A DNA stretch of 64,000 nucleotides from Glossina fuscipes (taxonomy: Eukaryota; Arthropoda; Insecta; Diptera; Glossinidae): positions 977,753 to 1,041,752 of the forward strand of contig NW_023998433.1 in assembly GCF_014805625.2 (NCBI RefSeq), read 5' to 3'. Under the pieces are notes generated by a model. That model ran no database searches. It had not been told where the DNA came from and saw only the letters and a list, made by a program, of their open reading frames with translations. Positions 36,491-50,467 of the stretch are shown piece by piece (positions within the stretch are counted from its first letter, which is position 1; the number at the start of each line of letters is the position of its first letter). The position numbers were made by a program, and so were the translations under genes.

Positions 36491-36690
36491 TTATTCATCA
36501 ATGTCTATTTTGTCCCCTTTAAAATAAATCTCATTCAAGATAATACATGTGTAACAGCGTTTTTTTCCATCTTCGAAGCACTTCCGATTTGCGTTTTTTG
36601 CTATGGCCTTAAGCTCTTCCATTGACGCGGCCTTCATACCCTTTAACGTGACAAAACTTCGCTTTTTCAGTTTTGGAAACAGAAAAAACA
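36491..36690 (-). pseudogene. mariner-like transposase, C-terminal remnant
   Basis: The minus-strand frame reads LFFLFPKLKKRSFVTLKGMK, then ASMEELKAIAKNANRKCFED and GKKRCYTCIILNEIYFKGDK, ending IDIDE before TAA (36491-36493). This is the mariner C-terminal pattern FLFPKLK...(E)ELKAIPKxAxxKCFEDWKKRWxxCIxSxGxYFEGD. The upstream part of the open frame (to 36796) does not match, so the catalytic core is missing or scrambled. The TGTTTTTCGAGAAAAAT that follows also resembles mariner 3' ends. It is older and from another subfamily than the copy at 8409. Confidence 0.72.
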
Positions 36691-36799
36691 GCTGCGATCC
36701 TTGTACATAAATATAAGGAACCCGCATAATACGACTTAATCGAGGGTGGCATAACGAATACGCTTTGAAAACGGCGTAGAGTATCAATCTGTTCATTTG

Positions 36800-39700
36800 T
36801 TTGCTGTTGCTCTTATGACCCTACGATTTGAGGAAAACAAATCTTCGTCAATATATTTGTAGGCAATAAATATATTTCTAAAAGCTTCTTCCTTTTTTCT
36901 CTTTTTTTTATTGCTATTGTTGTTGTTTGCGTAACATGCGGCATTGGTTTATTTTAAAGGGAAACTTTTATTTAAAAAAAAATTCAACTTCTTTTGCAAA
37001 TAAACAATACCTTTCAATGCATGCATTGTAAAAAATGTTTTTAATAAATTCAAAAAAAAAAAAGAGAAAAACCATTAACGTTAAGTTGTAGCCACTATAG
37101 AGCGATTTCGAGGAAAAAGAGCTAATAGAGAAAACGTACCATTTCCGATTCGGATTAATTTTTTTCAAAGATTTTTATAACCACAGATGAAGACTACATG
37201 ACTTGAGAAATTACATATATGCAAAGGCAACCAAGTATGAAATTCTGCTTTTGAAAAACTCCCTTTCAAGGCCAGGGTTATTTTGATTTTATTTCTGAAA
37301 TGTCAATCGGTATAAGAACGCCAAAATTTTCATTAAAATAAACTCTTAAGTAAATAAATAAGCTTTCAATTTGTACTCAGTTAGTAATTTGTAATATTTT
37401 TAAAACTGTTTCACTTCTACTATTTTTTCAATTCTTAATATAAAATATTCGGATATAACTTTTATGGATTTTGTTTTTGTCTCTATTAATATATTTTATA
37501 TTTGTATTCTGGTCGATGTATGATGTCGATGATAATAATGGTCGTCTTTATGATTTTTAGCCGTTTTTAGAGAATTACTCGCGATTGGTTTCGTTAATTA
37601 TTTTCCGACAGTTTATATATTAAAAAAAAAAATAAAATTTATATATTTTCTTGTGCTTTAAGAACACAAATTATTTTTAAATTTATGTTGATTTAATTAT
37701 TTATATTAATAACAAAGTTTTTAGTCAATTTTTAATTAATAAATTTTATCTTATGAATTAGTTATAAACTTTAAACTAAACAAACCGTTCGCCTCCTATT
37801 ATTCCAAATCAAAAAAAAAAAATTATAAAAATAAATAAATAAAAAAAAAAAAATGATCATAAAACAAAGATTGATACAGTTGATTATATGGAAAAGAAGT
37901 TTTCTTTTAACAAATTTTAAATCGAAAAAAAACAAAAACCATTACATTCACTTCTGTATTTGTTAAAAGACATGATTTTTTTTTTTTCTTAATTTTTAAT
38001 TGAAAACTTTAGTAATAATTACAAATATACCAACAAAATAATAAATAAAAATATTTTTGCATATGTTTCATTTTTATATACGGATTACTTTAATTTTTAA
38101 TTTGAAATTATTTAAGTTCATATTTCAATCATAACAATTTATTTTGCTATTCCTATAAATTCCCACACTTGACTTTCTTACTACTCACAAAAGGGGCAAT
38201 TAAAAATTCTTCTTCTGTCTTCTTCGAACGTCGGAATATCAAACGGGAATCAATCTATTAATTTAATTAATAGAGAGCACGTAAATCGTATAAATCATAA
38301 AATGAAAAGGAATTCCTTAGCCTTAAGTCCATTCAGTGTAATGAAAATTGAACGTTTTCTTAGGATGGCAATGCCGTTTTCAGTAATGTTCAAGTCGATT
38401 ATGGTTGGGTTCTTCGGAAAATCATCTCGTTTTTTTGCTCAAAGTAAAACATCAAAGGACTTCACATAATTATGAATAATTGAATTCGAGAAATTCAATT
38501 TTCTAGCGACCTCATGGATTTTTATTCGAAGGTTTGCATCAAGTGATGACAATGAGAGAGCAAGCAGTCAAATGCCTGTTAATTAACAGCGCTGCTAATG
38601 TTTTTGATGACAGATATACCCGAAGTTCATGAGATTTTATTAATTCGTATTTTGCAGAAAATGTTGCAATATCCTTTAATTTGATTATCGTTGCTCACTA
38701 AGGCATTCGCAACTATTTCATATCTATATAGAAGGCAATGTATGTAAGTATTACTTTTACTTCGGATAATTGTCTGCAAAGTTCTACCAAATCGCACACA
38801 GGCATTCTTTGTAGTATATACAATACACAATCTAAACGTTTTGCTTAAATATTGTATAGAAACTGATGATGGGTACTAAAAGCATCTTTTGTTCATTTCA
38901 AATGCAAAATTTTTGTTTTTTTTTAAAACTTTCAATAAATTTTTATTTTTATGAGGAGAACATTTTAAGTTGAGTCTGCAGGACTTGAAATCTCACATAT
39001 ATGCTTATGAAAAAATTTTCCAGTGAACACATTATACGTATATACGAATGCTTACCAAATATCGATAATTATCTCCTTCATCGAAAACTCAAAACTGGAG
39101 TCAAGAGCTTTATAATGCCGAAAAAGAGTTTCACGAACCCCACATAAGGATATATTAAATCTACAGAAAGGTACTGTCCGTTCCGGTTATTACAAAAATT
39201 TCAAGAAGTATGCGAATATCCATTTGACGCATACTTGTCTTTTTTTCATTGAATGTATACATACTGATCTTGCCAATGAATTAAAACGAAGACGATTCCT
39301 TCTAGTGTTAATTGAGACGCAATTCTGTACCCATGACTACTGATAAAATTTATTTATTTTTTGCTCATACACACGACAATTGTTTTCAAGAATATTTTAT
39401 AAAAATGATAAAAATCAGTCACCCTCATCCAATGTTATAGAGTAAGGAAGTTAAATTTTTTCTTTAAGTCTTTTTAAGATAAAGATGGTAGATGTAACAT
39501 AGACGAATATAATTTCCTTATGTGTTTTATTGTCTTCGTTTTTTTTTTTTATATTATTTTAGAGCACTCACATTTTATTTTGGACCGTAAGTTGTTTCAA
39601 TAAAGATTTGACTGCCAATATTCCTTGAGCCAATATACAAGAGCAAGCATGAGGTTTTTCGCTTTGCACAAAAGTTACAAATGTTTTTCTATAAATTGTA

Positions 39701-41710
39701 AACTATTTTTTAACAGAAAAAAATCCACGTGGAAATTAAATAAAAAGTATATTTCACGAAAAATTAAATATTTTCTATCATAATTTTTTTTTTTCAAAAA
39801 AAGGTAAAGGAGATATAGTATTTTATTAGTTCATCAAAAACGATATTGTGTTAACCTAACGGATATTCCCTTGGCGCGGATGTATAAATCGAAAAAAAAC
39901 TATGGATTATGAAAGTGTTAAGGAGACATTCAAATGCATTTTTCCACTCTCCACTGTCTAGAAGAAGCTATGTTCACAATTTACCAACCGGCCGCTCGGC
40001 TATAGATCCTCCTTGGCGCTGCCTCTGTTAAAACTGTAGCACGTAATATCTTCGCCTTTCTTATGCTCAGATAAAATTGCTTACAGAAGAAAGCAACTAG
40101 TTGAACCTCAATATTTAATAATAAATGACCATTTGTAACGGCGCAATGTAATGGGGGCAAATATGCATCGGAACACTATGAAGTAAATATATGCTCTCAC
40201 GCTCGGGCAACAAAAAGTAAAACGAATTTACCACGTCTATGTGTCTGAAAGCGCGAAAGTTCACAAATTGGTTTAAGGTTTCTCGGACAGTTAGTAGCAA
40301 AAGAAAAAGTTCTTAATTGTCAAACTGTTCGTGCATTAATGTGACAAAGTAGATACATGCGGACTGTAGTTCTCGGAATTACCCGAAAAACTTTACTAAC
40401 TTGCACGCAAAATTTAACTTGAAATATATATAAATGTCTACATTAAATGTCTACGTTCAATGTATACCGTGCGAACCTATTGTTAATCTATCTTCCATTC
40501 CAACATGTACAGCATGGATATAAGGAAGCTTATGTAATTGACCGAAAAGTCTGGCTGATCTACTCTAAATTCATTTAGTCATAGTCTCTTACCCGTCTAT
40601 ATGGATATTCAAATTTTCATTGAGAGAGAGAGAGAGAGTACAATGTATATATAAATATATATATTGCTTTTAAACTATATGTCATATACAAGTAAATTGT
40701 CGATATTTTTTTAATAAAATTCAAATTTAGTGAAAACATACTTGTTAGCAAATTTAATAATCGAAGTAGCGATTATCATTATGTGTGGTCTTCTGCCATT
40801 TACCGGGCAGCTTACGGGCTACGTTGCGATAGAGTCTTTCCAGTTTCGAGACGAAATATTTATGAAGAAGCCAGATCTGTAAAGTAACGCGCGATAAAAC
40901 TACCCATCCCAAGTTTAAAATGACTTGTTGGATTGCTTTCGCTGAAGACCTACGGACATATGCGAAATTTCATCGCTTTCAAAACTGCAACTTTGTCGAA
41001 TTTACTTGCGGACCTACCATATATATATATGTATATTTCACATATTTTATTTTAAAGTGATATAAACAACGTAACATAATTCATGTACGGTATTATAATT
41101 AAATAGAATTTAAAAGAGAAATCTTTACTGATGATAGTGACTACTTTCTTTCAAAGCAAAAAAAAAGCCTTTAAAGAATTTGTTTGTAGTAAATTTACTC
41201 GCTTAATGTGTGTGTGTGCATTTGACATTGTAATGATTGGTTAAAGAGTAAAACTGGGATCACTTTTTCAATTTAGAAGAATAGGTTCAACTCGTGAAAA
41301 CTAAAGTGAATTTGGAAGGATAGGCGAAAATTTGGACATATTTCCATTAATGGTTTTCCAACGTATTAATCTGAAATTTAACAGAAATATTTTCCTGTGT
41401 GTGAAAACGAGTATATGTGCATATACATATATATATACCCTGAATCATTCCTATTCCTATTGTTCGAACTATTGGCATGGCCATTTGGAATCATATTCAC
41501 ACATAGGCAAGTATTTCTGAAATACTCAAGATATATATGAAATACCCATATAAGCGTCCTCCCCAACGGGTAGATGTAAGATGTAATGTTCTTTACATAT
41601 TTCATAAGCTACGAATCGTGAAACTCCGATATTCTCCCAAAATTAATTCTTAATCTCAACTGTTATATACAAGATTTTTTAATAAGAATAATAAATGCAA
41701 TTTCTTTTTT
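36800..41710. other. Intergenic AT-rich stretch
   Basis: Homopolymers and TA/GA runs (for example GA at 40623-40638). No recognisable gene, RNA or transposon was found. Confidence 0.4.
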
Positions 41711-42805
41711 GAAGCAAGTAAGAACATTATAGTCAGGCAAGGCCGGTTCTTAGTTACCCTACTCTACTTCGCCTAGTGCAATTATTCACTCGTTTTGGTT
41801 TTAACATAACAAAAATTACACAATTATTTTTCGGCAAAGGCATACTTTTTATTGAAGCCAACATATTTGAGGATGATTAAAGTATCATATGACGCGATCC
41901 AAATTTTTTTTTTCTAATTTACTTTCTAAAAATGTTATTATTATATATATTTTATGTTTCCATCATAGAAAACCCAAAAATTTCTCACCATACAAAGGCT
42001 CGCCTGTATTTGTTGGGGTCGAAAAAATAGATCTATGTGATTCAAATTCCCTACCGTTAATTTTTTTGCTAAATTGCAACTATTGAGCAATTTTCATCAC
42101 GCAATGTTAAAAGTTAAATCGTTTTCTGGTTCTTAAGAAATTATATATGAGTTCCAAAAAATAGACCTAAGCGGCTGAAATGTAGTCCAATTAATTTTTA
42201 TGTCAACTTACTGTGAAATTTGGATTTACGTTTTCTGAGAAACCATATATGCGATTATATCCAAAAAAATAGATCTATTTAGTCGAAATTTGCTACGGTT
42301 CATTTCTATATCAATTTACTATTTCGACCATGAAATAATGAAAATTAGATCGTTTTACGATATAAAGATGTAGCTTTCGTAGGAACGACTATATGAGAGG
42401 GGGACGAAAAATAGCCCCAGCTGAATAAAATTTTTCATACCAATTTCGAATGTCGAAATACTATTATCCAGCGACATTTGTAGGGAAACTTTGAAAATTG
42501 CCATTTTTTTTCAAAATAAGGGATTATACGGGAAATAGTCCCAAAAGTGTACCTATCGAAACCGTTCTCAATGGGTCCGTCCGTTCTTGGTTAGTGTACC
42601 ATTTTCCTTAAAATATCTCAAAAATCACGCTCCATAGGTTGAATATAAAAAAAGAAGCAGCCAAACAGACAGATGGACAAATAAACTTAGATTGATTCAG
42701 AATCGAACGAAAAAGTTTGTATAGTAAAAATTCTATAACAGACCATTGTCAGTATATGTAGGAATATAATTTTTTAAAAATATTCTTATACCCTACATCA
42801 CTTAC
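41711..42805 (+). repeat. Dispersed repeat family B, copy 2 (long, with internal tandem units)
   Basis: Starts GAAGCAAGTAAGAACATTAT then AGTCAGGCAAGGCCGG. It contains four diverged internal units, each marked by (C/G)(C/A)AAAAAATAG(A/C) at about 42021, 42154, 42261 and 42404, preceded by an ATATATGAG-like box and followed by a TACCGTTAATTTTT-like box. Past 42660 comes ACAGACAGATGGACAAAT, ending with TATACCCTACATCA at about 42790. Confidence 0.65.
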
Positions 42806-44484
42806 GGTATAAGGCGATGGAAGGCGTGGGAATGTATGCCATATCCACAAGCACCTTTCATTATGCTGATTGATCTAGAATCACCAAGCTTGTCTGTTCA
42901 TTTATCCATCTGTCCGTCATGTTTTCTTGAGATCAGTCTGCAGATCGAAATTTTTTAGATATTTTTGCGAAATTTGATAGAAACGAATGCAAAAATTTTC
43001 TCAAAAAACTTCTACGTCTAGAAAAAACTCTAAAGCAAGTGTATGTACGCAGATCCAATTTCAGAAGAAGCATGCGTTTCTCCAGGCAAGCTAAGTAAAC
43101 GGCTAACAATAAGAGAACAATCGAATTTAAAACTACTCTTGTCAAATTCTTGCATCACCTGACAAGTATAGATCTAAAATTTTTTTTTGTGAAAATATCT
43201 ATCAGTTATCTAAAAATTTAGAGCAAAAAAATTATGAATCCATCGTCTTCTATATAAAATATATATATAAAAATATATAAAAGACCCTCAGATTTCTTTT
43301 TTTCAATTTGCTTGAGGTGGTGGATATTCTTACTACTCATACTTGATTGAGACGATGAATACGAACAATTTACTCTCCAAAGGTAAAACAAATAGGAACC
43401 TTAACCAGCTATATTTATTCTTAATTCCTTTGAAAAAACGAAAACTAAACGTTTTCCTTACGCGAACAATAGTGATCCAAAAAATGTTTATTTTATGTCT
43501 GTGGTAGACAGATACTGCACTAATATGAACATAGCAGTTCACGTATCATTTAATTGTATTTTATATAAACTTTTATTTTCAAAATCCTTTCGAAAGCGAT
43601 TACAATGCATTTCTTATTCAAGTGATTGCAAAATTTATTTCAAAAAAAAGATCCAATATATAATTGAAAAGAAAAAAAAGAATTAGTGCTCGCGAGTGCT
43701 CATAAATAATTAATGTTTAATTAATGTAAAAGAAAAAAAAGTAAACACATAATACTCAAACAAATATTAAAACAACAAAAAAGAAAATAAAAGCATTTAT
43801 CATATGATGTTAATTATAGCCAACCTAAAAAGCATTATTATGGTATACATACACGCACATATGTTGCAGACATTACGTATATATGTTCAATATATTCTAC
43901 TTTGTATACCATTGATAAAAATATATATATAAATTTATTACAAAACACAAGAGATCTTCCTTTTTTCATTATTTATTATATGGTTTTTATATTTATCACT
44001 TGCCGAAGGCGCGGGGGGGAGGCAACATAGCGTAAGAGCAATACCCGTTTGTCCGTCCGTTCATCTGCCTAATAAATGATAAACTTAGATATATACACAT
44101 TCTTAGTCTCTGGCCGTCTGCCCGTTAGACGGCTAACTATTGAATGCTAAAGCTTGACACAAGTTTTGCAAATGCAAAACTAATTCCAATCGATTTTATG
44201 ATGAACGAAATTAGTTAACAAAAGGGGTAGTGAATATCGACGATGCGTCTAAAGGCGTATACGAACTTCTCACTTATTTGATTACTATATATCCTTTTTT
44301 CCTTTTTAACAATCATTTATATAATTTATAAACTACGTCGTATATGTATATCGCATTCTATGTATATACGTAAATATTAAGGGCTTTTAGAATGATTTCA
44401 ATAATAACGAAGGTAAAAACAAGAAAAAAAAGTAAATTTGAAAGAAATTTGATTGTATTACAGCAAACCAAGAAAAAAAAAAAA

Positions 44485-44520
<36 letters not shown>

Positions 44521-47500
44521 AAGTATAAAAATTAATTGGCATTAACCAAACCAAAAGTAATCAGGTCTTTCAATAATTGACTTAAAAGCAAAGAAAACAG
44601 TTTCATATAGTTATGTATTAATTATAACAATAATTATAATAAAAGCAAACAACAAACAAAAACAACAACAATAGTAATTGAAATGCAGAAACAGAGAATT
44701 TTCTTTTTACACAAACAACAAAATGAATAACTTTTTTTAATACTATTCTAAGTATTCTATGCGAGCGACACAATTGCATATAAAATGAAATGAAAAACAG
44801 TGGAAATATATAGAAAACAGGATGAAAAAGAAAAAGAAAAAAAAAAGAAGATTAAATACATTTTTACTATACTTGAAAACAAAAATTTAAAAAGAGGAAA
44901 AAATAAAAGAAAACTATAAATGCAAAACAGTAAACAAAGTTCATCGTGAAATAAAATAAAAAAGTAAATTAATGAAAAGAATATTTAACTGGAAAAGCAG
45001 ACTCGTCTTGGGGCGGATGTTTTATAACTATTTATTTCAGAAAATTTTGCAAAAATTACTCAGTTTATTAGTTAGTGAATTAACGAAGCGAGAATAAAAA
45101 AAGATCAGTACTGTCCCTGCAAAGAAGAACACTTCAAGTTATTCCACATTTTCTTTAAGGATTACTCGCATTTTTGACCACAATGGGCGTATTTTTGACC
45201 AAGTCTCGCTTCATTATCAATTTCGAAAATGAATGCGAAAATTGCATACACATCGATTCTGGTCATTGATACCGACCGCCTCAGACTAACATAATAAATT
45301 ATATACGCCGTTTCATTCGTTGATGCATCAGTTGTACAATCAATGTTTACATACATGATCCTGCTAAATAATTATGTTAAGTTTTAAATAGGTTTTCAAT
45401 CGCAGTTTGAGTTAGTTGCCTTTGCGCGCTGACGGATTGTGAAATCCTTATTATATCGATGAAATATGTATATGTGTACCTGAGCATGAGCTTATTTTCG
45501 TCCTTTACTCTGTCTTAATTTTGAGATTTTCAGAACGCTAACTTAGCGCAGGATCAAGCAACCGCGAGGAGAGATTTTAGAGGAAAGATGTTCCCATTGA
45601 GTTTATTTCCAACAGTAATATAATTGGCCAATAATAATAGTTGTTCTGACTTTATTATAAATTTTAGCTCATTTAAAAAACTTAAAAGCGCATCTAGAAT
45701 TAGGTCGCGTTATCTGAAACAAGTTCAGATAATGGACTATCCAGTATATTTAGATTAGTGCAAAGCACAATTTGAAGTAAACAGAGAATTCCTACCATTT
45801 AGGAGGCCCCGTCCCTTCTTGGATACCAAAATGAGTAAACAGGTATGGGCAATTTTCTGCCCTCTGGACAAAACAAGGCCCATCTAACAACTCATCTTTG
45901 AACGCCGATACGGCACCACATAACTCCCCACGCAGACATTGCTGCTCTCAGTTTTATTTTTTCCGGAATGTCTGTGATTCGCAATATTTCCGACTATAAT
46001 GCTTCATCCATAGTTCCCTTTCAAAGGTTTTCAACGTCCAAAGAGTAATATTTCCAGAGCATTACCATATTCTCAGCCCTAAACTGTTGAACGAGTCCCT
46101 AAGAATCTGTACATTTTTATATACTAGTGCGATGATAAAGAAAAAATTGTCTTGCAGGCCGCCTCCAATGCAGTCGTTGGTTTCTCTATGCAGAGAGAAA
46201 ATAAAGTAACATACGATGCGATTTGATCATTACGACCTCTTTTAGGGTTTTAAATCATCAGCTAAAATCCCCTGAATATCCGGCTGAAGTCCGTGATATG
46301 TAAATTTTTATACTTTGCCTAGAAGTTAGACAGATGTGTGCAAGACGAAGAACAACTTAGAAAGGATCCAAAATTTGTTATACCAATTATCTCAAAATGA
46401 TTTTCCAATTCGTCACAAACTTGCCTGTCTGTCGAATGCCTTTCTAAGTATTTTTGCGTTTAACCTACAGCTCGCTGTTCTCAAGATATCGTGATAAAAT
46501 TTTGTACACTGCCATGTTTAGGACCAAAGTCGAAAAATGACTTCATCCGCACTATGTTTATAATAACTCCCCATATAACGACCTATTTCAAGAAGTCATT
46601 ATATGAAAACATTTGCAATTTTTTCACGAGAAAAACCGATGAAAAATTACATTTAAATAGAATGGCCTCCATTTTTTGCGCGTCGCACGGTAAAAACGTT
46701 CTTCTAAAAAATAAGCTCTTATATGGCAAGAAAATCCAATTTATCCAGATTATGAATTTGATCTATTTTTTTAACTCCTTCCTATATAAAGGCTCTCTTC
46801 AAAAGTTACCCAACAAGATATAATTTTTGAGATTTTGATGAGAGCAGCTGCCAAAATTTTAGTAAGCGAAGTTTTATAAGATATTTGCTTGATATTTGCT
46901 ATTGTGGCAATGGTAAATATTACCTGTGAATTCTCTCGTGCTACGCGGTAACGCTGTGGCAACAACATTTTGTCATTAGCAGGGTAAAACTATTCTGTCT
47001 TCGTTTGCTTAGCGTTTGCTGTTAGAGTTATTTAACACAGTATCATTTGAATTAGACATCGTTAGTTTAGAACATGATTTCCCAGTTTAGATTCATTGAT
47101 TCAATTTAAAGATAAGCAAAATCCTTTCACAAATATGCCTAAAATTCCTCAAAAGATAAAAAAAAAAACAAGAAACTTACAATACCAACATTCTTTTTTA
47201 TAACAGTAATTGATCAAATATTTGATACAATTGTTATTAGTTATATAAGAGCCTATGCTCATGCCCACAGTTGCCCCAAATATATACGTTTTTCCTCTAT
47301 TAATGAAAAGTCTCGAAGGTACATCCTAAGTCGGGAAAAACAAAGTGACTTCCCTTAAGACAAAGAGAAAGAACTGCGTACGATTTTTTATTTCCATAAA
47401 ACGTATCATTTAGTCGTATATCATGCTCATGACTTTCAAACGATTATGCCAAAAGGTACTTTGATTGCAAACCGTATATGCAGATCACGTGGACTGACAA

Positions 47501-48440
47501 CGGGTATGTGAACTAAAGTTTATTTCTGTATAATTTACAAAATTATTTAAAGAAAAAAAGTTTTATATAAAACAAAGAAGAAAGTTTTTTATTATGATTT
47601 CCATCTTGATTGTTTCCCTTTTACGGTTTTCATGTAAGTTAGAAGAAAATTAAAAATTATTCGATATGCATAAATAACAAGGTAATAAATAAAACAGAAG
47701 TTATCAAAAAACGAATAAGTAAATAAATAACTAATAAATAACTGAATATAGAATTTAAGATGAAAGCAAAGAAAAGTAAAAGATATAAAGAGAAAGAAAT
47801 TCAGAAATTCAATAAATATTATTTAACACCTACAAGAACAAATTTTCGTGGTTTTTTTCTTTTGTTTTTTTTTTTTTTAGTATGAAACGGTTACAGAACA
47901 TTGAAAGGAAAACCGAAAGTAAACTCGCACGACACCGCCGGAGAACAGAAATATCATTTTGTTTAAAAGTTACCCAGCTCATCTTTGCTAAAAAAAAAAA
48001 TTACTTGTCTTGCATGAATTCTTGCAATGAAAATCATGCAAAAAACAACTTTAAATATTCAACTTCTTTATTGCCAAGTAAAAGCAAGTTTCAAAATTAG
48101 CCTGAAATTTCGAAAGACGGCCAAATATTAAATTTATCATCAATTCATAAAAATTAGAAGCAATCTAATTCATGATAATTGCTCATTATATTTTTGTATT
48201 AAACATTCTTATGTACTGGCGCCGCTCAGTTAACACAATTAATGCGTATCGCGCTGCATATGTGGAAGGATATGAATATAGCAGAGAATTGAAGTTCCAT
48301 TCAATTAAAATTAAAATTAAAAGAATTATAAGCAAAAAGCCAACTTGTCGTCGGCCATGATTTGCAGTTCTGTCTGTCTCTTTTAATATATACTTTGAAG
48401 TATATGGGTTAAAAGAACTAAGCAAAATAATTATAGCGTG
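42806..48440. other. Intergenic AT-rich stretch
   Basis: Scattered repeat-like bits (TTGTCTGTTCATTTATCCATCTGTCCG near 42889; TTTGTCCGTCCGTTCATCTGCC near 44047; CTCAAGATATCGTGATAAAAT near 46481) suggest further decayed family A/B copies. There is an (AAT)n run at 44486-44518. No gene was recognised. Confidence 0.4.
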
Positions 48441-48700
48441 TAAAAAGAAGTAAAACGATTATAGTCGGGGAAGGCTCGGCCATTACATACACTACATCAT
48501 TTCGCTGAGCACAATTATTCACGCGGTTTGCCAATAATATTATATACATTGCCCATCTTTTGGTCAAAATATGTCAGTAGACGGGCGAACGAATTGAAAC
48601 AGACAATAATGGATGAATCGATTCCGCTATTGACCCTAGTCAAGAGTAAATATATTTATGGCGTCGACAGCGTGAATTTCTAGGCCTACGAGGAATTAGC
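48441..48700 (+). repeat. Dispersed repeat family B, copy 3 (start only)
   Basis: AGAAGTAAAACGATTATAGTCGGGGAAGGC at 48446-48475 matches the family B start, followed by CATTTCGCTGAGCACAATTATTCACGCG as in copy 2 (41766-41795). The rest is diverged or truncated. Confidence 0.55.
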
Positions 48701-48891
48701 GATTCTAATATGCGCCCCTTGTAATGAATATAAAAATAAAAAATTATCGTTATCTCTGCTTTTAGAAACATTTAGTATCATCTTCTCTGCGTGAAATGTA
48801 TGCGCGTTTTAATGTTACGAAATTTCGATATTAATTACATTTTTCATAAGAAATAGTACATATAATATGTGTGTTTAATTAATTGAAGTAA

Positions 48892-48898
48892 TATAAAA
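48892..48898 (+). promoter_or_regulatory. Possible TATA box of the PGRP gene
   Basis: TATAAAA about 134 bases upstream of the start codon at 49032. It would place transcription start near 48925 and give a 5' UTR of about 107 bases. In such AT-rich DNA this is only suggestive. No convincing kappaB cluster was seen nearby. Confidence 0.3.
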
Positions 48899-49031
48899 CG
48901 TATGTGCCAACATAATATCGCTTGCATTTCTCTCGTAGCTGGCGATCATAGTCAATAGTAATTGCAAAAATCAATGCGTATTCAGATATTTTTAACTCCG
49001 TTTCAAAGCAAACGCAAATTTTGTTGCAATA

Positions 49032-49763
49032 ATGTTCAATTTATTTAATATTTTATTAATAGCTAGTTTTTGTGAGTGAAATTGAAAATATTTTTGTAAA
49101 TATTTTATTTTAACTTTACTTAATATTATTTATGTTCGCATTTGCAGTCTTGTACTTTTGTTTAACGCTCAAGATTACGAAACGTGAGGATTGGTACGCC
49201 GAGTCACCAAAAAGTAAACCAAAATCAATTATCAGTCCTGCAGAATTTGTAATTATACATCACACCGAATATCCCTTAAGCTGTCATTTTGAAACGAATT
49301 GCTTAAGAATAATCAAAAGCCTACAAAAGCATCACATGTACAAAGAGGGCTATGATGATATTGGTTATAATTTTCTTATTGGCTTCGACGGTCATATCTA
49401 TGAGGGACGCGGTTGGGGCGTGCAAGCACAGCATCCTTCTGCTTATAAGTTCAACAGCATTGGCATTGCATGTCTAGGAAATTTCGATGGTAAATTTTTT
49501 TTGCAAATTTTTTTCGCATTTTTAATGGCTTAAGTGTTCATTTTTATAAACGATACCATCTACAACGTCATCTAGATGATAAACCCGATACCGTCATGCT
49601 ACAAAATATTGAGAATCTAATTGATGAAGCTATAGTCGAGGGTTATCTTCAATCCGATTACATCCTACTTGGCCATCGTCAAATTAAAACCACATCCTGT
49701 CCAGGTGAAAATTTATACAACGTAGTTAAAACCTGGTCCAATTGGTTTGATATTAGGCCATAG
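49032..49763 (+). CDS. Short secreted peptidoglycan-recognition protein, amidase type
   Basis: Exons 49032-49071, 49148-49489 and 49576-49763 (introns 76 and 86 bases, GT/AG, phases agree) give 189 residues. The first exon is MFNLFNILLIASF; with exon 2 (LYFCLTLK) it forms a hydrophobic signal peptide, which is why I prefer this start over the ATG at 49132, which lies inside intron 1. The mature PGRP domain shows REDWYAESPK, FVIIHHTE, the Cys pair CHFETNC (usual PGRP disulphide), DIGYNFLIGFDGHIYEGRGW, NSIGIACLGNF, ILLGHRQ and TTSCPGENLY. The zinc ligands His (IIHHTE), Tyr (GYNF), His (GHRQ) and Cys (SCPG) are all present. It is therefore probably an active N-acetylmuramoyl-L-alanine amidase that degrades bacterial peptidoglycan outside the cell and tempers Imd/Toll signalling. 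It is closest in kind to fly PGRP-SB/SC; which one cannot be decided here. Confidence 0.93.
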
Positions 49764-49816
49764 CATAATTATATGAATTACGCGCTCAAATAGTCCCAAA
49801 AATGTTGTCCAATAAT

Positions 49817-49822
49817 AATAAA
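49817..49822 (+). terminator. Polyadenylation signal of PGRP
   Basis: AATAAA 54 bases after the stop codon (49761-49763), at a usual distance for a compact fly gene. Confidence 0.55.
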
Positions 49823-49829
49823 AAATGAA

Positions 49830-50467
49830 ATTATTTTTATTTGTGTCCACATGCACACCAAAAACACCAAATGCTTGTTGAATTACACAAAGCTTATATC
49901 CATATACCTATAATTGATCTTCATAAAGCTTCGATGAGAAAAGTGAGGCAGAAAACATAGCACATCTAGATACATATAGAAAAGGAAAAGTAATTATAAT
50001 TGTAGGTTCGCTGTTTTATTACATAAAGTAACATTCTTCCAGTGTGAGAAAGGGGGTTGAAGCACTGCGAAGTGCGTTTTTCTCACCATTTTGTTGGATT
50101 AACGTAATAATGTACAAAGCAAATTCTAGGGCATCACCGATGAGCATTGCTATGAGTTTGGACACATTTGATAAGTCTATCTGTTATGGTCTCCGTATCA
50201 GCTTGCACAAACAAACAAAGATATATAATTACCAGTATTACTTAACACTTCACGTTTCAAACAGCTATATATCGGTGTATTGTAAACTTAGTATTCCTTC
50301 GGCAGACAATTCACAATTAAATAGAAAATCACAGAATTTAATACTTTTTCAACATACCATCCTTCGCACTCTTAAATAAAAATAACTTCATTTATTTTTC
50401 TCAAAAAACAAATTAGAAATATTTATTTTTTCAATTTTCCGATATAAAAATGTTTAGATTTTTTATA
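49830..50467. other. Non-coding stretch between PGRP and gap
   Basis: An ORF of 111 codons on + (50044-50379), and an open minus-strand stretch of about 50 codons opposite its left part, are both unrecognised. Nothing else was seen. Confidence 0.35.

Noticed and set aside
46491..46823. 110-residue ORF.
   Set aside because: It sits in repeat-like sequence (CTCAAGATATCGTGATAAAAT) and has no recognisable domain.
50044..50379. 111-residue ORF on +, and an open stretch on the opposite strand reading SKLIAMLIGDALEFALYI.
   Set aside because: Neither has a supported start, partner exon or family; two open frames on opposite strands suggest chance.
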